A stretch of 64,000 bases of DNA from Solobacterium sp. (lineage in GTDB: Bacteria > Bacillota_I > Bacilli_A > Erysipelotrichales > Erysipelotrichaceae). Shown piece by piece: positions 47,300 to 56,779 of this stretch; position 1 is the first letter of the stretch, and the number at the start of each line of letters is the position of its first letter. Location of the stretch: NCBI GenBank assembly GCA_017432325.1, contig JAFRJJ010000085.1, positions 1 to 64,000 of the forward strand, read 5' to 3'. Both the position numbers and the translations under genes were made by a program. The notes under the pieces were generated by a model that saw only the letters and a list, made by a program, of their open reading frames with translations, was not told the DNA's origin and searched no databases.

Positions 47300-48088
47300 A
47301 TGAAATCTTTCAGTAAAATGGTCTATCCCTATGTGATCTGGGCAATGGCCATGATCGTTGCGCCGATGCTGATGCTGGTTCTCTACGCGTTTACAGTCAA
47401 AGGCAACAGCGTTCTGACATTCCAGTTCACAATTGATAACTTTATCCGCTTCTTCTCTGATCCGGTATTTCCCGGAGTTCTGTGGAGAAGCCTGAAGCTC
47501 GCAGTCATCACAACAGTGATCTGCATCGCTGTCGGATATCCGAGCGCATATATCATCGCGAAACTGAAGCCGAATTCCCAGGCACTGATGATCCTTCTGA
47601 TCACACTGCCGACCTGGATCAATATGCTTGTCCGCACTTATGCATGGAGAGGTATTCTCGGTCACCTGAGCATGAGCGGGGAACTGAAGGTCTACATCGG
47701 TATGCTGTACAACTTCCTGCCATTCATGATCCTTCAGATCTATACAGCGCTTTCCAAGATCGATCCGAACCTGATCGTTGCGGCACATGACCTCGGCGCG
47801 AACAACCGTGAAACATTCCGCCGTGTGATCCTTCCGCTGTCACTTCCGGGTGTTGTAAGCGGAATTACCCTGGTATTCCTGCCGGCAGTATCCAGCTTCT
47901 TCATTCCGAAGCTGCTCGGCGGCGGTCAGTATGTCCTGATCGGTAACCTGATCGAAGACTACTTCATCTCAACAGGTGACTGGAACTTCGGTTCAGCGAT
48001 CAGCCTGATCATGGCGATCATTATTCTGGCTTCCATGTACTTTACAAGAAAGCTTGACCGCAAGGTCGGAGAACAGGAGGATGACTGA
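47300..48088 (+). CDS. potB: Spermidine/putrescine ABC transporter permease
   Basis: Membrane permease of 262 residues with six helices. The EAA-type coupling loop is AAHDLGANNRETFRRVILPLS, which docks on PotA. TLPTWINMLVRTYAW is the typical PotB third-helix region. It starts 6 bases after the potA stop and its own stop overlaps the potC start by one base. Confidence 0.92.
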   Translation: MKSFSKMVYPYVIWAMAMIVAPMLMLVLYAFTVKGNSVLTFQFTIDNFIRFFSDPVFPGVLWRSLKLAVITTVICIAVGYPSAYIIAKLKPNSQALMILLITLPTWINMLVRTYAWRGILGHLSMSGELKVYIGMLYNFLPFMILQIYTALSKIDPNLIVAAHDLGANNRETFRRVILPLSLPGVVSGITLVFLPAVSSFFIPKLLGGGQYVLIGNLIEDYFISTGDWNFGSAISLIMAIIILASMYFTRKLDRKVGEQEDD

Positions 48089-48894
48089 TGGAACAGAAAA
48101 CAAAACAGTATGAGAAGATCTTCCTGTTTCTGGTCTTCGCGTTCTTCTATCTGCCGATCATCTATGTCGTGATCTTCTCCTTCAACAGTTCCAAGTCACT
48201 GACGACATTCACAGGCTTCTCGCTGGAATGGTACCGGAAAATGTTCAAGACGAGAACGATCATGGAATCGATCTGGTATACGACAAGCTGTGCTGTGATC
48301 GCGACAGTTGTATCGACTATTGTAGGTACTGTAACGGCGATCGGCCTGTCCAAATCAAGAAAAGCGCTTCGTGAAGCGATCAATCAGGTCAACAACCTGC
48401 CGATGCTGAACCCGGATATCGTTACGGCGATCGGATTCATGCTGCTGTTTACCAGCCTGAGGATCAAGACCGGATTCACGACCATGGTCATGGCCCATAT
48501 CGCTTTCTGTATACCTTACGTGATCCTGTCCATCATGCCGAAGCTCAGGACCCTGGATCCTAACCTGGCGGAAGCTGCCCTGGATCTGGGATGCACTCCG
48601 CTGCAGGCACTCTGGAAAGTGATCATTCCCCAGATCAAACCCGGAATCATCTCCGGCGCGCTGATCGCCTTCTCGATGTCATTCGATGACTTCGTTATCT
48701 CAATGTTTACTACCGGACCGGGCGTAAACAATATCTCGATCTACGTCTATGCAAATGTGAAGCGTGTTAATCCGACAATCAATGCATTGTCCGCAATTAT
48801 TGTTTATGTCATTACGATCGTATTGGTGATCGTCAATGTTGTACCGATGATAAAGGAAAGGAAGAAGAAAAAGAATGAATTACAGAACATTTAA
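48088..48894 (+). CDS. potC: Spermidine/putrescine ABC transporter permease
   Basis: Second permease, 268 residues, six helices. Coupling loop EAALDLGCTPLQALWKVIIPQ; LPMLNPDIVTAIGFMLLF is typical of PotC. The last 20 bases overlap the start of potD, so the four transport genes are tightly coupled. Confidence 0.92.
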   Translation: MEQKTKQYEKIFLFLVFAFFYLPIIYVVIFSFNSSKSLTTFTGFSLEWYRKMFKTRTIMESIWYTTSCAVIATVVSTIVGTVTAIGLSKSRKALREAINQVNNLPMLNPDIVTAIGFMLLFTSLRIKTGFTTMVMAHIAFCIPYVILSIMPKLRTLDPNLAEAALDLGCTPLQALWKVIIPQIKPGIISGALIAFSMSFDDFVISMFTTGPGVNNISIYVYANVKRVNPTINALSAIIVYVITIVLVIVNVVPMIKERKKKKNELQNI

Positions 48895-49993
48895 AAAGGC
48901 CGGTATCGCGGCACTCGTATCAGTACTCGCAGCATGCAGCTCCGGAGGTTCTTCTTCCGGCGCAAGCGAAATTGAAGCAGTAGACGCAAAAGAAGCTTAC
49001 GGCTGCAACGTACTCAATATTTATAACTGGGGTGAATATGTTGGTGAGGAAGTGATCCCGAACTTTGAAGAAGCATTCAATGCAAAAGTCAATTATGACA
49101 TGTTCGACTCCAACGAAAACATGTATACAAGACTGATGGGCGGAAGTGCTTATGATGTCCTGGTTCCTTCCGACTACATGATCGAACGTCTGCTGAAGGA
49201 AAACATGCTGCAGAAACTCGACAAAGATCTGCTGACGAATCTCGATGCACTGGATCCGGATGTTGTAGAAATGCAGAAAGTCTATGATCCAACCCTTGAA
49301 TACTCCGTTCCGTATTTCCATGGCTCTGTCGGCCTGATCTACAATACACAGAATGTAGATCCTGCTGAGATCGAAGAAAAAGGCTGGGATATCCTGCTGG
49401 ATGAAAAATACAAGAACAAGGTCATCATGTACGACAGCCAGAGAGATGCCTTCATGATCGCTTTCAAAGCACTGGGCTATTCCATGAATACAAGTGATGA
49501 TAAAGAGATCCAGGAAGCTTATGAATGGCTCCGCAAAGTCAACGAGACAGTCAATCCTGCATATATGACAGACGAAGTCATTGATACAATGATCAACCCG
49601 AATGCCAACAATCCGAAGGATATTGCGGTCGTTTATTCCGGCGATGCTGCATATATCATGTCAGAAAATGAAGACATGGATTACATTGAACCGAAGCAGG
49701 GAACAAATATCTGGAGCGACGGAATGGTCATTCCGGCAAATGCGAATTGTGCTCCTCTGGCAAATGAATTCATCAACTATGTTCTGACATATGATGCATC
49801 CTATGACAATTCCATCACTGTCGGATATACATCTTCCAACAAAAAGGTTACCGAAGACATCAGCACAGGTGACTATGAAGGTATCGGCGCATATCTGCCG
49901 AGAACCGGATATGACAAGGATGAAGTATTCCGCTTCAACGAAGTTCTTGTCCAGAAGCTCTCTGACCTCTGGAACAAAGTAAAGATCAACTGA
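48875..49993 (+). CDS. potD: Spermidine/putrescine-binding lipoprotein
   Basis: Substrate-binding protein of 372 residues. The lipobox LAAC ends at Cys21, so it is anchored outside the membrane; a Ser/Gly linker follows. The mature part starts LNIYNWGEYVGEEVIPNFEE, the hallmark of polyamine-binding proteins; YDVLVPSDYMIERL and PYFHGSVGLIYN line the cleft. The start lies inside potC. In some Bacillota potC and potD are fused; here they overlap but stay separate. Ends at a strong terminator. Confidence 0.93.
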   Translation: MNYRTFKKAGIAALVSVLAACSSGGSSSGASEIEAVDAKEAYGCNVLNIYNWGEYVGEEVIPNFEEAFNAKVNYDMFDSNENMYTRLMGGSAYDVLVPSDYMIERLLKENMLQKLDKDLLTNLDALDPDVVEMQKVYDPTLEYSVPYFHGSVGLIYNTQNVDPAEIEEKGWDILLDEKYKNKVIMYDSQRDAFMIAFKALGYSMNTSDDKEIQEAYEWLRKVNETVNPAYMTDEVIDTMINPNANNPKDIAVVYSGDAAYIMSENEDMDYIEPKQGTNIWSDGMVIPANANCAPLANEFINYVLTYDASYDNSITVGYTSSNKKVTEDISTGDYEGIGAYLPRTGYDKDEVFRFNEVLVQKLSDLWNKVKIN

Positions 49994-49999
49994 TCAGAT

Positions 50000-50036
50000 A
50001 ACGGTGCACCTTAATGGGAATGCACCGTTTTTTTAT
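50000..50036 (+). terminator. Terminator of the pot operon
   Basis: AACGGTGCA / TGCACCGTT stem with a 12-base loop and T7. Confidence 0.85.
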
Positions 50037-50117
50037 GGACTAGGAAAGTTCTATAACGCGTAAATAATATTTTTTGAAGTAGAAACTAAGCAAGCACTAC
50101 CAAAAGGTGTGAAAATC

Positions 50118-50222
50118 GATGTATGATTTAAACGCATATATGTGTACTTCAAGTTTTGCCGGAATGAAACTTGTAGTGTTTTTTGGGGCCAGGATTTGTC
50201 TTCAGCAGATCCTGGTTTTGTT
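50118..50222 (+). other. Intergenic hairpin region with a short reading frame
   Basis: The 258-base gap after potD holds two hairpins. ACTTCAAGTTT (near 50149) pairs with AAACTTGTAGT (one mismatch) and is followed by GTTTTTT. CCAGGAT (50189-50195) pairs with ATCCTGG (50209-50215), followed by TTTT. A 55-codon frame starts at 50119 (MYDLNAYMCTSSFAG...) and runs into the esterase region with a hydrophobic middle, but has only a weak AAGGTG site. It could be a small RNA with two terminators or a small membrane peptide. Undecided. Confidence 0.3.
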
Positions 50223-50251
50223 ATTCTTTGTGCTGAAAGAAAAAAGGCGGG

Positions 50252-51034
50252 TCAGGGTCTCTGATCCAGCCAAAGATAATTCATAAAGTACGGTACCTGT
50301 TTCCGCCAGTCAGCTTCACTGTGGTGTCCGTCCCACTGGAAGTAAAGCTGTGTATCTGCGCCGCGTTCGTTCAGTTCCCCGGCAAACTTTCTTGCGGATC
50401 GGGCTTCCCGGGTATCAAATTCCGGATTGCCGCGGCGAGCGGCCTTGCCGGCTTCCAGTTCACCCCAGGACATCCAGATCTTTGTATCGGAGTTGATCAC
50501 GCTTTGCGACAGTGTCCTGCGGAAATTGGAAAGATTCCAGAACCATCCTGTGGATACACAGGCAGCTTTGGAAAAAATCTGATTGTATTTTATGATCCCG
50601 TAGGCAGCCATAATGCCGCCCATACTGGAGCCGCCGATCCCGGTTGCTTCTCTGTGGGAATAGGTACGGTAATTCTGGTCGATCGCAGGCTTCACATCAT
50701 TGATGATCCACTGGAATGTGGCATCCCCGATCCCCTTCACCAGTACACCTCTCCAGCGTTTGTTGTACGGGCAGTATTCACTGAGACGTTCATTTCCTTC
50801 ATGTGAGCATTCCATGCCGACAATGATCATCTTCTTGCTCCAGCTGTCCAGGAAGTCTTTCAGTCCCCATGAAGTTCCGTAGGTTGCATCTTCGTCATAG
50901 AACAGATTATGTCCGTCAAAAAAATACATGACAGGGTAGCGTTCGTCGGTATTGTAATAATCGTCGGGTAAATAAATATGCAAGGTACGTTCCTGAGATG
51001 CAGGCCAGTACCAGAAATTCCGTTTGATAATCAT
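50252..51034 (-). CDS. Alpha/beta hydrolase, esterase D-like (PF00756 type)
   Basis: Putative esterase of 260 residues. The strand LHIYLPDDYYNTDERYPVMYFFDG and GHNLF are typical of the esterase D/enterobactin esterase family; the nucleophile Ser is in GIGGSSMGG, and a C-terminal His in WDGHHSEADWR completes the triad. No signal peptide, so cytoplasmic. The start at 51034 (MIIKRNFW) has GGAG 10 bases upstream; an in-frame ATG at 51070 near a TTGACA box is an alternative. Substrate unknown. Confidence 0.8.
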   Translation of the reverse strand: MIIKRNFWYWPASQERTLHIYLPDDYYNTDERYPVMYFFDGHNLFYDEDATYGTSWGLKDFLDSWSKKMIIVGMECSHEGNERLSEYCPYNKRWRGVLVKGIGDATFQWIINDVKPAIDQNYRTYSHREATGIGGSSMGGIMAAYGIIKYNQIFSKAACVSTGWFWNLSNFRRTLSQSVINSDTKIWMSWGELEAGKAARRGNPEFDTREARSARKFAGELNERGADTQLYFQWDGHHSEADWRKQVPYFMNYLWLDQRP

Positions 51035-51143
51035 ATTGCAGTTTCTCCAGCGTGCTTCATTATTATACATATCTTCTTAGTAAAAATAGTGACGTTTTTT
51101 TGTCAATTATGCGATAATGAGCGGGAACTGACAGGAGGTTTTC

Positions 51144-51962
51144 ATGAATATTAAGAAATTGATACTGCCGTTGGCTGCAATGCTGCTTCTGAGCGGGTGC
51201 AGCGGATGCAAAGGAGCAGAAGAACCTGTAAAGAGTCCGGATACAACTCCTCAGACAGTTGTAGTTACACCGGAGCCGGTTGATACATCTGACACATGGC
51301 CGGAAGAGCTCGGAGACCCGCAGGTATATAAAGATCTGTACAAGCAGATCAAAGAATCAAAGGAGATCAACCAGGATGTCGTCGGCTGGATCTATTTCCC
51401 GTCCGGACTGGTATCACAGCCTGTTCTGCATGGAACAGATAATGCATTCTATCTGCGTCATGACTGGAAAACAGGTCAGCCTTTGGAATGGGGCTCCATT
51501 TACGCAGACTTCAGAAACAACATCAGCAACAACGATATGAATACGATTCTCTACGGCAACTATGTATATAAATCCTATAGTTCCGATCGTACGCTTGTAT
51601 TCACACCGCTGGCCGAGTTAAGAGAAGAAAAGAATTATGAGCCCAACAAATACGTTACGCTGATCACTGAAACAGAGATCCGTCTGTATGAGCTGGCTCA
51701 TGTGTTTGACTGCCCTACGGTATATATTTCCGCAGGTCAGGTACCTGCTGAAGGGTTTGAATTCAATGAACTGACATTCACGGATGAGAAGCTGGTCAGC
51801 CTGATCAACAATATCAAAGGAATTGAGTTCTATCACACAGGTGTAGAGATCGAACCGGGCGACAGAATGCTGATGATGCAGACATGTGTTGAATTCCATA
51901 CGGAAGTCCGTCAGATCAATGTTTGCAGGGAGATCGGGAGATATCCTATTCCTGAGGAGTAA
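51144..51962 (+). CDS. Sortase B-like lipoprotein lacking the catalytic His
   Basis: Protein of 272 residues. A lipobox LLLSGC places the lipidated Cys at residue 19, followed by a Pro/Thr-rich linker. The rest matches class B sortases: NQDVVGWIYFPSGLVSQPVL, YLRHDWKTGQPLEWGSIYADFRN in two parts, and MQTCVEFHTEVRQ with Cys248 and Arg256. Where sortases have Y-G-H, this protein has ILYGNYVYK, with Asn139 in place of the active His. It may therefore bind rather than cleave sorting signals. AGGAGG lies 7 bases upstream. The next gene follows after 6 bases. Confidence 0.7.
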   Translation: MNIKKLILPLAAMLLLSGCSGCKGAEEPVKSPDTTPQTVVVTPEPVDTSDTWPEELGDPQVYKDLYKQIKESKEINQDVVGWIYFPSGLVSQPVLHGTDNAFYLRHDWKTGQPLEWGSIYADFRNNISNNDMNTILYGNYVYKSYSSDRTLVFTPLAELREEKNYEPNKYVTLITETEIRLYELAHVFDCPTVYISAGQVPAEGFEFNELTFTDEKLVSLINNIKGIEFYHTGVEIEPGDRMLMMQTCVEFHTEVRQINVCREIGRYPIPEE

Positions 51963-51968
51963 TGAATC

Positions 51969-53126
51969 ATGATGAAAGCATCATTTGCGCAAAGTGATGT
52001 TTCTCCAATGAAGCCGGTCAAACAGGCCGGCTTTATACAGCAGACGGAGAAACGTTCGGAGGTCAGGGATCCGCTGTATGTTCAGATGCTGGGCATTGAT
52101 GACGGTGAGAAGATCATCATCCTGCTGAGCGCGGATTCTGTCGGAATGAACCGTTCCATACAGGACGAAATACAAGGCAGTCTGCATTTTGAAAAACCTG
52201 TGGAGGTCATTCTGAGCTGTACGCATACGCATTTTGCGCCTGACAGCAAGGATCTTGTATACAGGGCGCAGTTTGTTGAACAGGCTGTTGACATGATCTG
52301 TCATGCTCAATGGCAGGAGATCTCTAAACCCGGGTTCACATTCCGCAGTGAATTCTATGATGGATTGGGCAGATCAAGGATCAGCGGTTTTCCTTCGGAC
52401 AAGATCCTTCTGACCAGTATAGGTCTGTTTGACGGGGATCAGCAGCTGGCAGAGATCGTAGTGCATAACTGTCATCCGACAGTTATGGACGGGTATACGC
52501 CGTTCTTCAGTGCGGAGTATCCCGGTCAGCTCAAACGTATGCTTTCAGAAGCACATCCCGGGAGATTCTGCATGTTCCTGCAGTCCTGTGCCGGTGATAT
52601 CAGTACAAGATTTACAAGAAGTTCCCAGAGTTATGAAGCGATGTGTGAGCTGGCTGAAAAACTGTATCATGAGGTTGAACGTCTGGATCAGACAGATGCA
52701 GAGATACAGCCGGTCAGCGGGATCACGATATTAAGTGAAACGGTAGCTGTGAAGCACGTATTTGAACCGATCGATATATCTGTTCTTCCGGAAGGCATCA
52801 CAGACCGGGAGATCGAAACGATCAGGATCGGAAGCCAGGTAAGGGCTGATCTTGCAAAGCGGCTGGATACGCTTCCGGCAGAGGTGACATTGTCCTGCAT
52901 CAAAGCAGGTGCACTGCGCATCCTGTTCTGTCCGAACGAGCTGTTCAGCAGTTATCTGAATGATCTGGTATCAGATACATCTGTTCTGGTGTGTTATAGC
53001 GGCGGTTATGGAGGGTATGTAACGCCGCTCGGTTTTTCGGCAATTACATATGAGCGTTTCACTGATACATGGTCAGATGAAACAAAGCGGAACATTGAAC
53101 AGGTGATCCGGAAAATGTCGGAATGA
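51969..53126 (+). CDS. Neutral ceramidase-like hydrolase
   Basis: Protein of 385 residues resembling the N-terminal domain of neutral/alkaline ceramidases, zinc amidases. Metal-ligand segments are SCTHTHFAPDSKD and VVHNCHPTVMDG, and FLQSCAGDISTRF matches the family's Q-x-x-x-GD segment. It has no signal peptide and lacks the C-terminal domain of true ceramidases (~650 residues), so the substrate is probably a different amide. It is likely co-transcribed with the sortase-like lipoprotein (6-base gap, GAGGAG site). Confidence 0.7.
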   Translation: MMKASFAQSDVSPMKPVKQAGFIQQTEKRSEVRDPLYVQMLGIDDGEKIIILLSADSVGMNRSIQDEIQGSLHFEKPVEVILSCTHTHFAPDSKDLVYRAQFVEQAVDMICHAQWQEISKPGFTFRSEFYDGLGRSRISGFPSDKILLTSIGLFDGDQQLAEIVVHNCHPTVMDGYTPFFSAEYPGQLKRMLSEAHPGRFCMFLQSCAGDISTRFTRSSQSYEAMCELAEKLYHEVERLDQTDAEIQPVSGITILSETVAVKHVFEPIDISVLPEGITDREIETIRIGSQVRADLAKRLDTLPAEVTLSCIKAGALRILFCPNELFSSYLNDLVSDTSVLVCYSGGYGGYVTPLGFSAITYERFTDTWSDETKRNIEQVIRKMSE

Positions 53127-53236
53127 AGATGCCGTAAAAAAAGAAATGAACAGATATGAGAAAATACATAAACGCTGATTTTGTGTTAAATTATAGATGT
53201 AGAAATATGTACCGTTCGTTGCAATAAGGAGGAATT

Positions 53237-53824
53237 ATGGGAAATCGTATTATTACAATCAGCCGTCAGTTTGGTAGCGGGGGAAGAACGATAGGCCAGG
53301 AAGTCGCAAACAGACTCGGAATTCCGTGTTACGACAAAGAATTGATCACAAACATTGCCGAAGAGAGCGGCTTTGCTAAAGAATATATTGAGGAACACGG
53401 TGAAGCCACAGAAAACGGCGGATGGCTTGCCGGTGCTTTTGCCAGAGACTTCAATGGTCATTCCAACCAGGATACCATCTGGTTCGCACAGTGCAGGATC
53501 ATCAGAGAACTGGCTGATAAAGGAAACTGTGTCATCATCGGCCGCTGTGCTGACTATATTCTCAAGGACAGAGAAGATCTTGATCTGATGAGAGTATTTG
53601 TACACGCCGATATCGAGACACGTGCTAAGCGAATCGTTGAACAATACGGCGAAAGCAATGTTGAACCTGAAAAGAGACTGAGGGATAAGGATAAGAGAAG
53701 AGCAGCGTACTATCAGATCTATACTGATCAGAAGTGGGGCAGATGTGAGAACTATGATGTCTGCCTGGACAGCGGTACGCTCGGCATTGAAAAGTGCATT
53801 GAGATCATTGTCTGCATGTATTGA
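53237..53824 (+). CDS. Cytidylate kinase-like family protein
   Basis: P-loop protein of 195 residues. ITISRQFGSGGRTIGQEVANRL holds a P-loop variant (G-S-G-G-R-T), and VIIGRCADYILKD matches the family (PF13189). The LID-like basic part reads KRLRDKDKRRAAYY. These proteins resemble CMP kinase but are not the essential cmk; substrate not established. AAGGAGG precedes the ATG. Monocistronic. Confidence 0.82.
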   Translation: MGNRIITISRQFGSGGRTIGQEVANRLGIPCYDKELITNIAEESGFAKEYIEEHGEATENGGWLAGAFARDFNGHSNQDTIWFAQCRIIRELADKGNCVIIGRCADYILKDREDLDLMRVFVHADIETRAKRIVEQYGESNVEPEKRLRDKDKRRAAYYQIYTDQKWGRCENYDVCLDSGTLGIEKCIEIIVCMY

Positions 53825-53885
53825 TCGATCACAGTCCGGCAGAAATACCGGGCTTTTTCATTTTCACAGCTATTTTTCATAAATT

Positions 53886-53903
53886 TGATATACTGGTGTC
53901 ATG
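53886..53903 (+). promoter_or_regulatory. Extended -10 box directly before MATE gene 53901
   Basis: TGATATACT (TGN plus TATACT at 53889-53894) followed by 6 bases and ATG. No Shine-Dalgarno motif. Candidate leaderless transcript. Confidence 0.45.
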
Positions 53904-55313
53904 CGTGTACAGGCACTGAAAAACAGGTGGTTTGGGGATAGATATTTTTATCAGGCAGTCCTCACGATCGCTGTTCCTATCATGATACAATCCGGGATCA
54001 CGACTTTTGTTAACATGCTTGACAATATCATGGTCGGCCAGGTCGGAACACTTCCGATGAGCGGTGTATCCATATCGAACCAGCTGATGATGATCTTTAA
54101 TCTGGCTGTTTTCGGATGCAATGCCGCAGCAGGGATCTTCGGTGCGCAGTTCTACGGGAAAGGCGACCGGAAGGGTGTCCGCAACTGCTTCCATTTCAAA
54201 CTGATCGTAACAGTACTCGTTTCGTTTTTAGGTATCCTGATCCTTGGACTGTTTGGAAGGAACCTGATCAGTCTGTATCTGAATCCCGAAACAAACAGTG
54301 CGGCAGACATGGCCGCAACCATGGAATATGCCAGGGAATATATGCTGATCATGATGATCGGTCTGCCGGCATTTACGTTAAGCCAGGCTTTCTCGTCATC
54401 GATCCGTGAAAGCGGGGAGACCGTGATCCCGATGACATCCAGCATCACAGCTGTTCTGGTGAATTTTGTCGGGAACTATGTGTTGATCTTCGGTCATTTC
54501 GGATTTCCGAAGCTCGGTATCGCAGGTGCGGCGATCGCAACGGTCATATCAAGATTTGTGGAACTTGCGGTCATTATGTTCAGGTCTATGCGCAGAAGAG
54601 AACAGTTCTGGTTCTATGATGATGGTCTGAAAAACTTCGGCGTACCGCTGGAACTTGCAGGAAGGATCATCAAACGCGGAACACCGCTTGTTGTGAACGA
54701 AGTATTATGGTCTGTCGGACTTGCTGCGATCATGCAGTGCTATTCAACAAGAGGGCTGAACGCTGTCGCTGCAATCAATATCAACCAGACGATCCACAAC
54801 GTATTTTCCATTACAAATATGGCGACAGGCAACGCGATCGCTATCATGGTCGGACAGAAGCTTGGCGCGAATCTGATCGACGAAGCAGTCGATACGAACA
54901 GGAAACTGATCGTGTTTGCCGGCCTGCTGACAACAGTATTAGGCTGTCTCATGTTCTTTACAGCACCGATATTCCCGGGGTTTTACAATACGTCTGATGA
55001 AGTACGCCAGCTGGCTTCACAGCTGCTGAGGGTGACCGCAGTCATGATGCCGGTAGGTGCATTATATAATGCCGCGTATCATACGCTGAGAAGCGGCGGA
55101 AGAACGTTTATAACATTCCTTTTTGACTCTGTATATACATGTACAGTAAATCTTACCCTGGCATTTATCCTGACCAGGTTTACAGATATGGGTATTCTTT
55201 CTGTCTATATCTGTGTGCAGCTTGCAGATGTTCTGAAAGTAATGATCGGTATGGTGTTGGTTCACAAGGGGATATGGATCAGAAATCTTGTGGACGGAAA
55301 GGAGACTGACTGA
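53901..55313 (+). CDS. MATE family efflux transporter
   Basis: Fifth MATE pump, 470 residues. Landmarks are YQAVLTIAVPIMIQSGITTFVNMLDNIMVGQ (helix 1 to 2, in overlapping pieces), SIRESGETVIPM, and the second-half start IKRGTPLVVNEVLWSVGLA. It heads an operon: its stop codon overlaps the next start (TGATG) and a Cof phosphatase follows. The start lacks a ribosome site and lies 6 bases after an extended -10 box. Confidence 0.9.
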   Translation: MRVQALKNRWFGDRYFYQAVLTIAVPIMIQSGITTFVNMLDNIMVGQVGTLPMSGVSISNQLMMIFNLAVFGCNAAAGIFGAQFYGKGDRKGVRNCFHFKLIVTVLVSFLGILILGLFGRNLISLYLNPETNSAADMAATMEYAREYMLIMMIGLPAFTLSQAFSSSIRESGETVIPMTSSITAVLVNFVGNYVLIFGHFGFPKLGIAGAAIATVISRFVELAVIMFRSMRRREQFWFYDDGLKNFGVPLELAGRIIKRGTPLVVNEVLWSVGLAAIMQCYSTRGLNAVAAININQTIHNVFSITNMATGNAIAIMVGQKLGANLIDEAVDTNRKLIVFAGLLTTVLGCLMFFTAPIFPGFYNTSDEVRQLASQLLRVTAVMMPVGALYNAAYHTLRSGGRTFITFLFDSVYTCTVNLTLAFILTRFTDMGILSVYICVQLADVLKVMIGMVLVHKGIWIRNLVDGKETD

Positions 55314-55852
55314 TGTCCGCAGAACAGGTAAACATGATCATCGAAAAGAACCGCGGTAAATTCAGCAGAAAAGACATTCAGATCCTCAGACAACAGGAGA
55401 AACTTATCCGTTTTAACAGCTTCGGAAGTGTTGACGCAATGGCCATCGGGGTTATTCTGGCAAGGCTATGCGCGGAGTATCCTGAACAGCTGGCTGTCGT
55501 AATTACCAGAGAATCAGATCAGACGGTTATCTATCAGTACGTCATGGACGAAAAGAAACAAAGGAATCTGAACTTTGCGTCAGCGAAAAGAAATGCGGTT
55601 CTCGCCACAGGACACAGCAGTCTTCTGGCACTTGCAGAAGCATGTGAAGGAAACATTCCTGAGGCACTGCTGAAAGAGGACGCAGACATCATTCCGGTCG
55701 GCGGAGCGTTTCCGGTCTTTGTCAATGGCGTTCATGCCGCAACGATCGCCGTATCCGGACTGCATGAGGGAAAAGATCATGAGATCATAGTCAGGGCACT
55801 CGAGGAATATCTGGACATTGATCTTCCCGAATACAATGGATACCTGGTATAA
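55313..55852 (+). CDS. UPF0303 / HbpS-like (GlcG family) protein
   Basis: Protein of 179 residues of the HbpS/GlcG-like fold (UPF0303). RFNSFGSVDAMAIGVILARLC and the C-terminal GGAFPVFVNGVHAATIAVSGL are typical. Relatives bind haem or small metabolites, and some help glycolate or chaperone functions; no catalytic residues are known. Overlaps the MATE stop by one base, so it is made together with the pump. Confidence 0.75.
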   Translation: MSAEQVNMIIEKNRGKFSRKDIQILRQQEKLIRFNSFGSVDAMAIGVILARLCAEYPEQLAVVITRESDQTVIYQYVMDEKKQRNLNFASAKRNAVLATGHSSLLALAEACEGNIPEALLKEDADIIPVGGAFPVFVNGVHAATIAVSGLHEGKDHEIIVRALEEYLDIDLPEYNGYLV

Positions 55853-55863
55853 GGAGATGAATA

Positions 55864-56709
55864 ATGATCAAAATCATTCTGCTTGATATTGACGGTACAC
55901 TGTTCAACTCGAAGAAACAGATCACTCCCCGGACAAAAGATGCTCTTCTGAAAGCACAGGCACATGGCGCAAAGCTTGTGATCGCTTCCGGCAGGCCTCC
56001 AAGAGGTCTTCTCAGGTTTGCCGAAGAACTGGATATGAAAAATCATCATGGCATGTTCATCGGGTTTAACGGTGCTCAGGTCATTGACTGTCAGAACGGA
56101 GAGATCATATACCAGCAGGCCATGTCCGCGGAAGACGCAAGATGCGTACTGAAGCATATCAGCAAGTTTGAAGTACAGCCGATGATCGCTCACGGTGATT
56201 ATATGTATGTCAATGATGCATATAAAGGAGTATTGCAGCTGGAGAATGGTCCCAGAAATATCATGGAACATGAAGCACACGGCAACAATTATCCGATCTG
56301 TGAAGTGTTTGATCTGGCATCGTTTGTTGATTTCCCGGTAGAAAAGATCCTGACACTTGGACAGCCGGAATATCTTCAGCAGCATTGGCAGGAGATGGCG
56401 GCACCATTCAAAGGGAAACTCGCCAGTATGTTTACCGCGCCGTTCTACTATGAGTACACAGCGGAAGGTATCGATAAAGCAGCGGCGATCAGGGAATCAT
56501 TGCAGAAACTGGGTTATGCACGGGAAGAGATGATCGCTTTCGGAGATGCCCAGAATGACAAGACAATGATCGAATATGCCGGTATCGGCGTCGCGATGGG
56601 AAATGCGACAGATGAACTGAAGGCGGTGGCGGATGAAATAACTGCTTCCAATGATGAGGATGGCATTGCTGATTCGTTATACAGGCATATGCCGGAAGTA
56701 TTCGGATAA
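55864..56709 (+). CDS. Cof-type HAD phosphatase
   Basis: Third Cof-type HAD phosphatase, 281 residues. The nucleophile is in LDIDGTLFNSKK, the second motif in VIASGRPP, Lys in GIDKAAAIRESL, and the acidic motif in IAFGDAQNDKTMI. Last gene of the MATE/UPF0303 operon, with AAGGAG before the start. It may remove phosphate from a compound that the pump then exports; this is conjecture. Confidence 0.87.
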   Translation: MIKIILLDIDGTLFNSKKQITPRTKDALLKAQAHGAKLVIASGRPPRGLLRFAEELDMKNHHGMFIGFNGAQVIDCQNGEIIYQQAMSAEDARCVLKHISKFEVQPMIAHGDYMYVNDAYKGVLQLENGPRNIMEHEAHGNNYPICEVFDLASFVDFPVEKILTLGQPEYLQQHWQEMAAPFKGKLASMFTAPFYYEYTAEGIDKAAAIRESLQKLGYAREEMIAFGDAQNDKTMIEYAGIGVAMGNATDELKAVADEITASNDEDGIADSLYRHMPEVFG

Positions 56710-56714
56710 AAATG

Positions 56715-56766
56715 AAAACATCTCATGGATCATGAGCATCTGAAGTGCTTATGCATGAGATGTTTT
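56715..56766. terminator. Bidirectional terminator, Cof phosphatase / PHP gene
   Basis: AAAACATCTCATG / CATGAGATGTTTT, a 13-base perfect stem with a 26-base loop and A/T runs at both ends. Confidence 0.75.
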
Positions 56767-56779
56767 ATGATTCAGCCGC

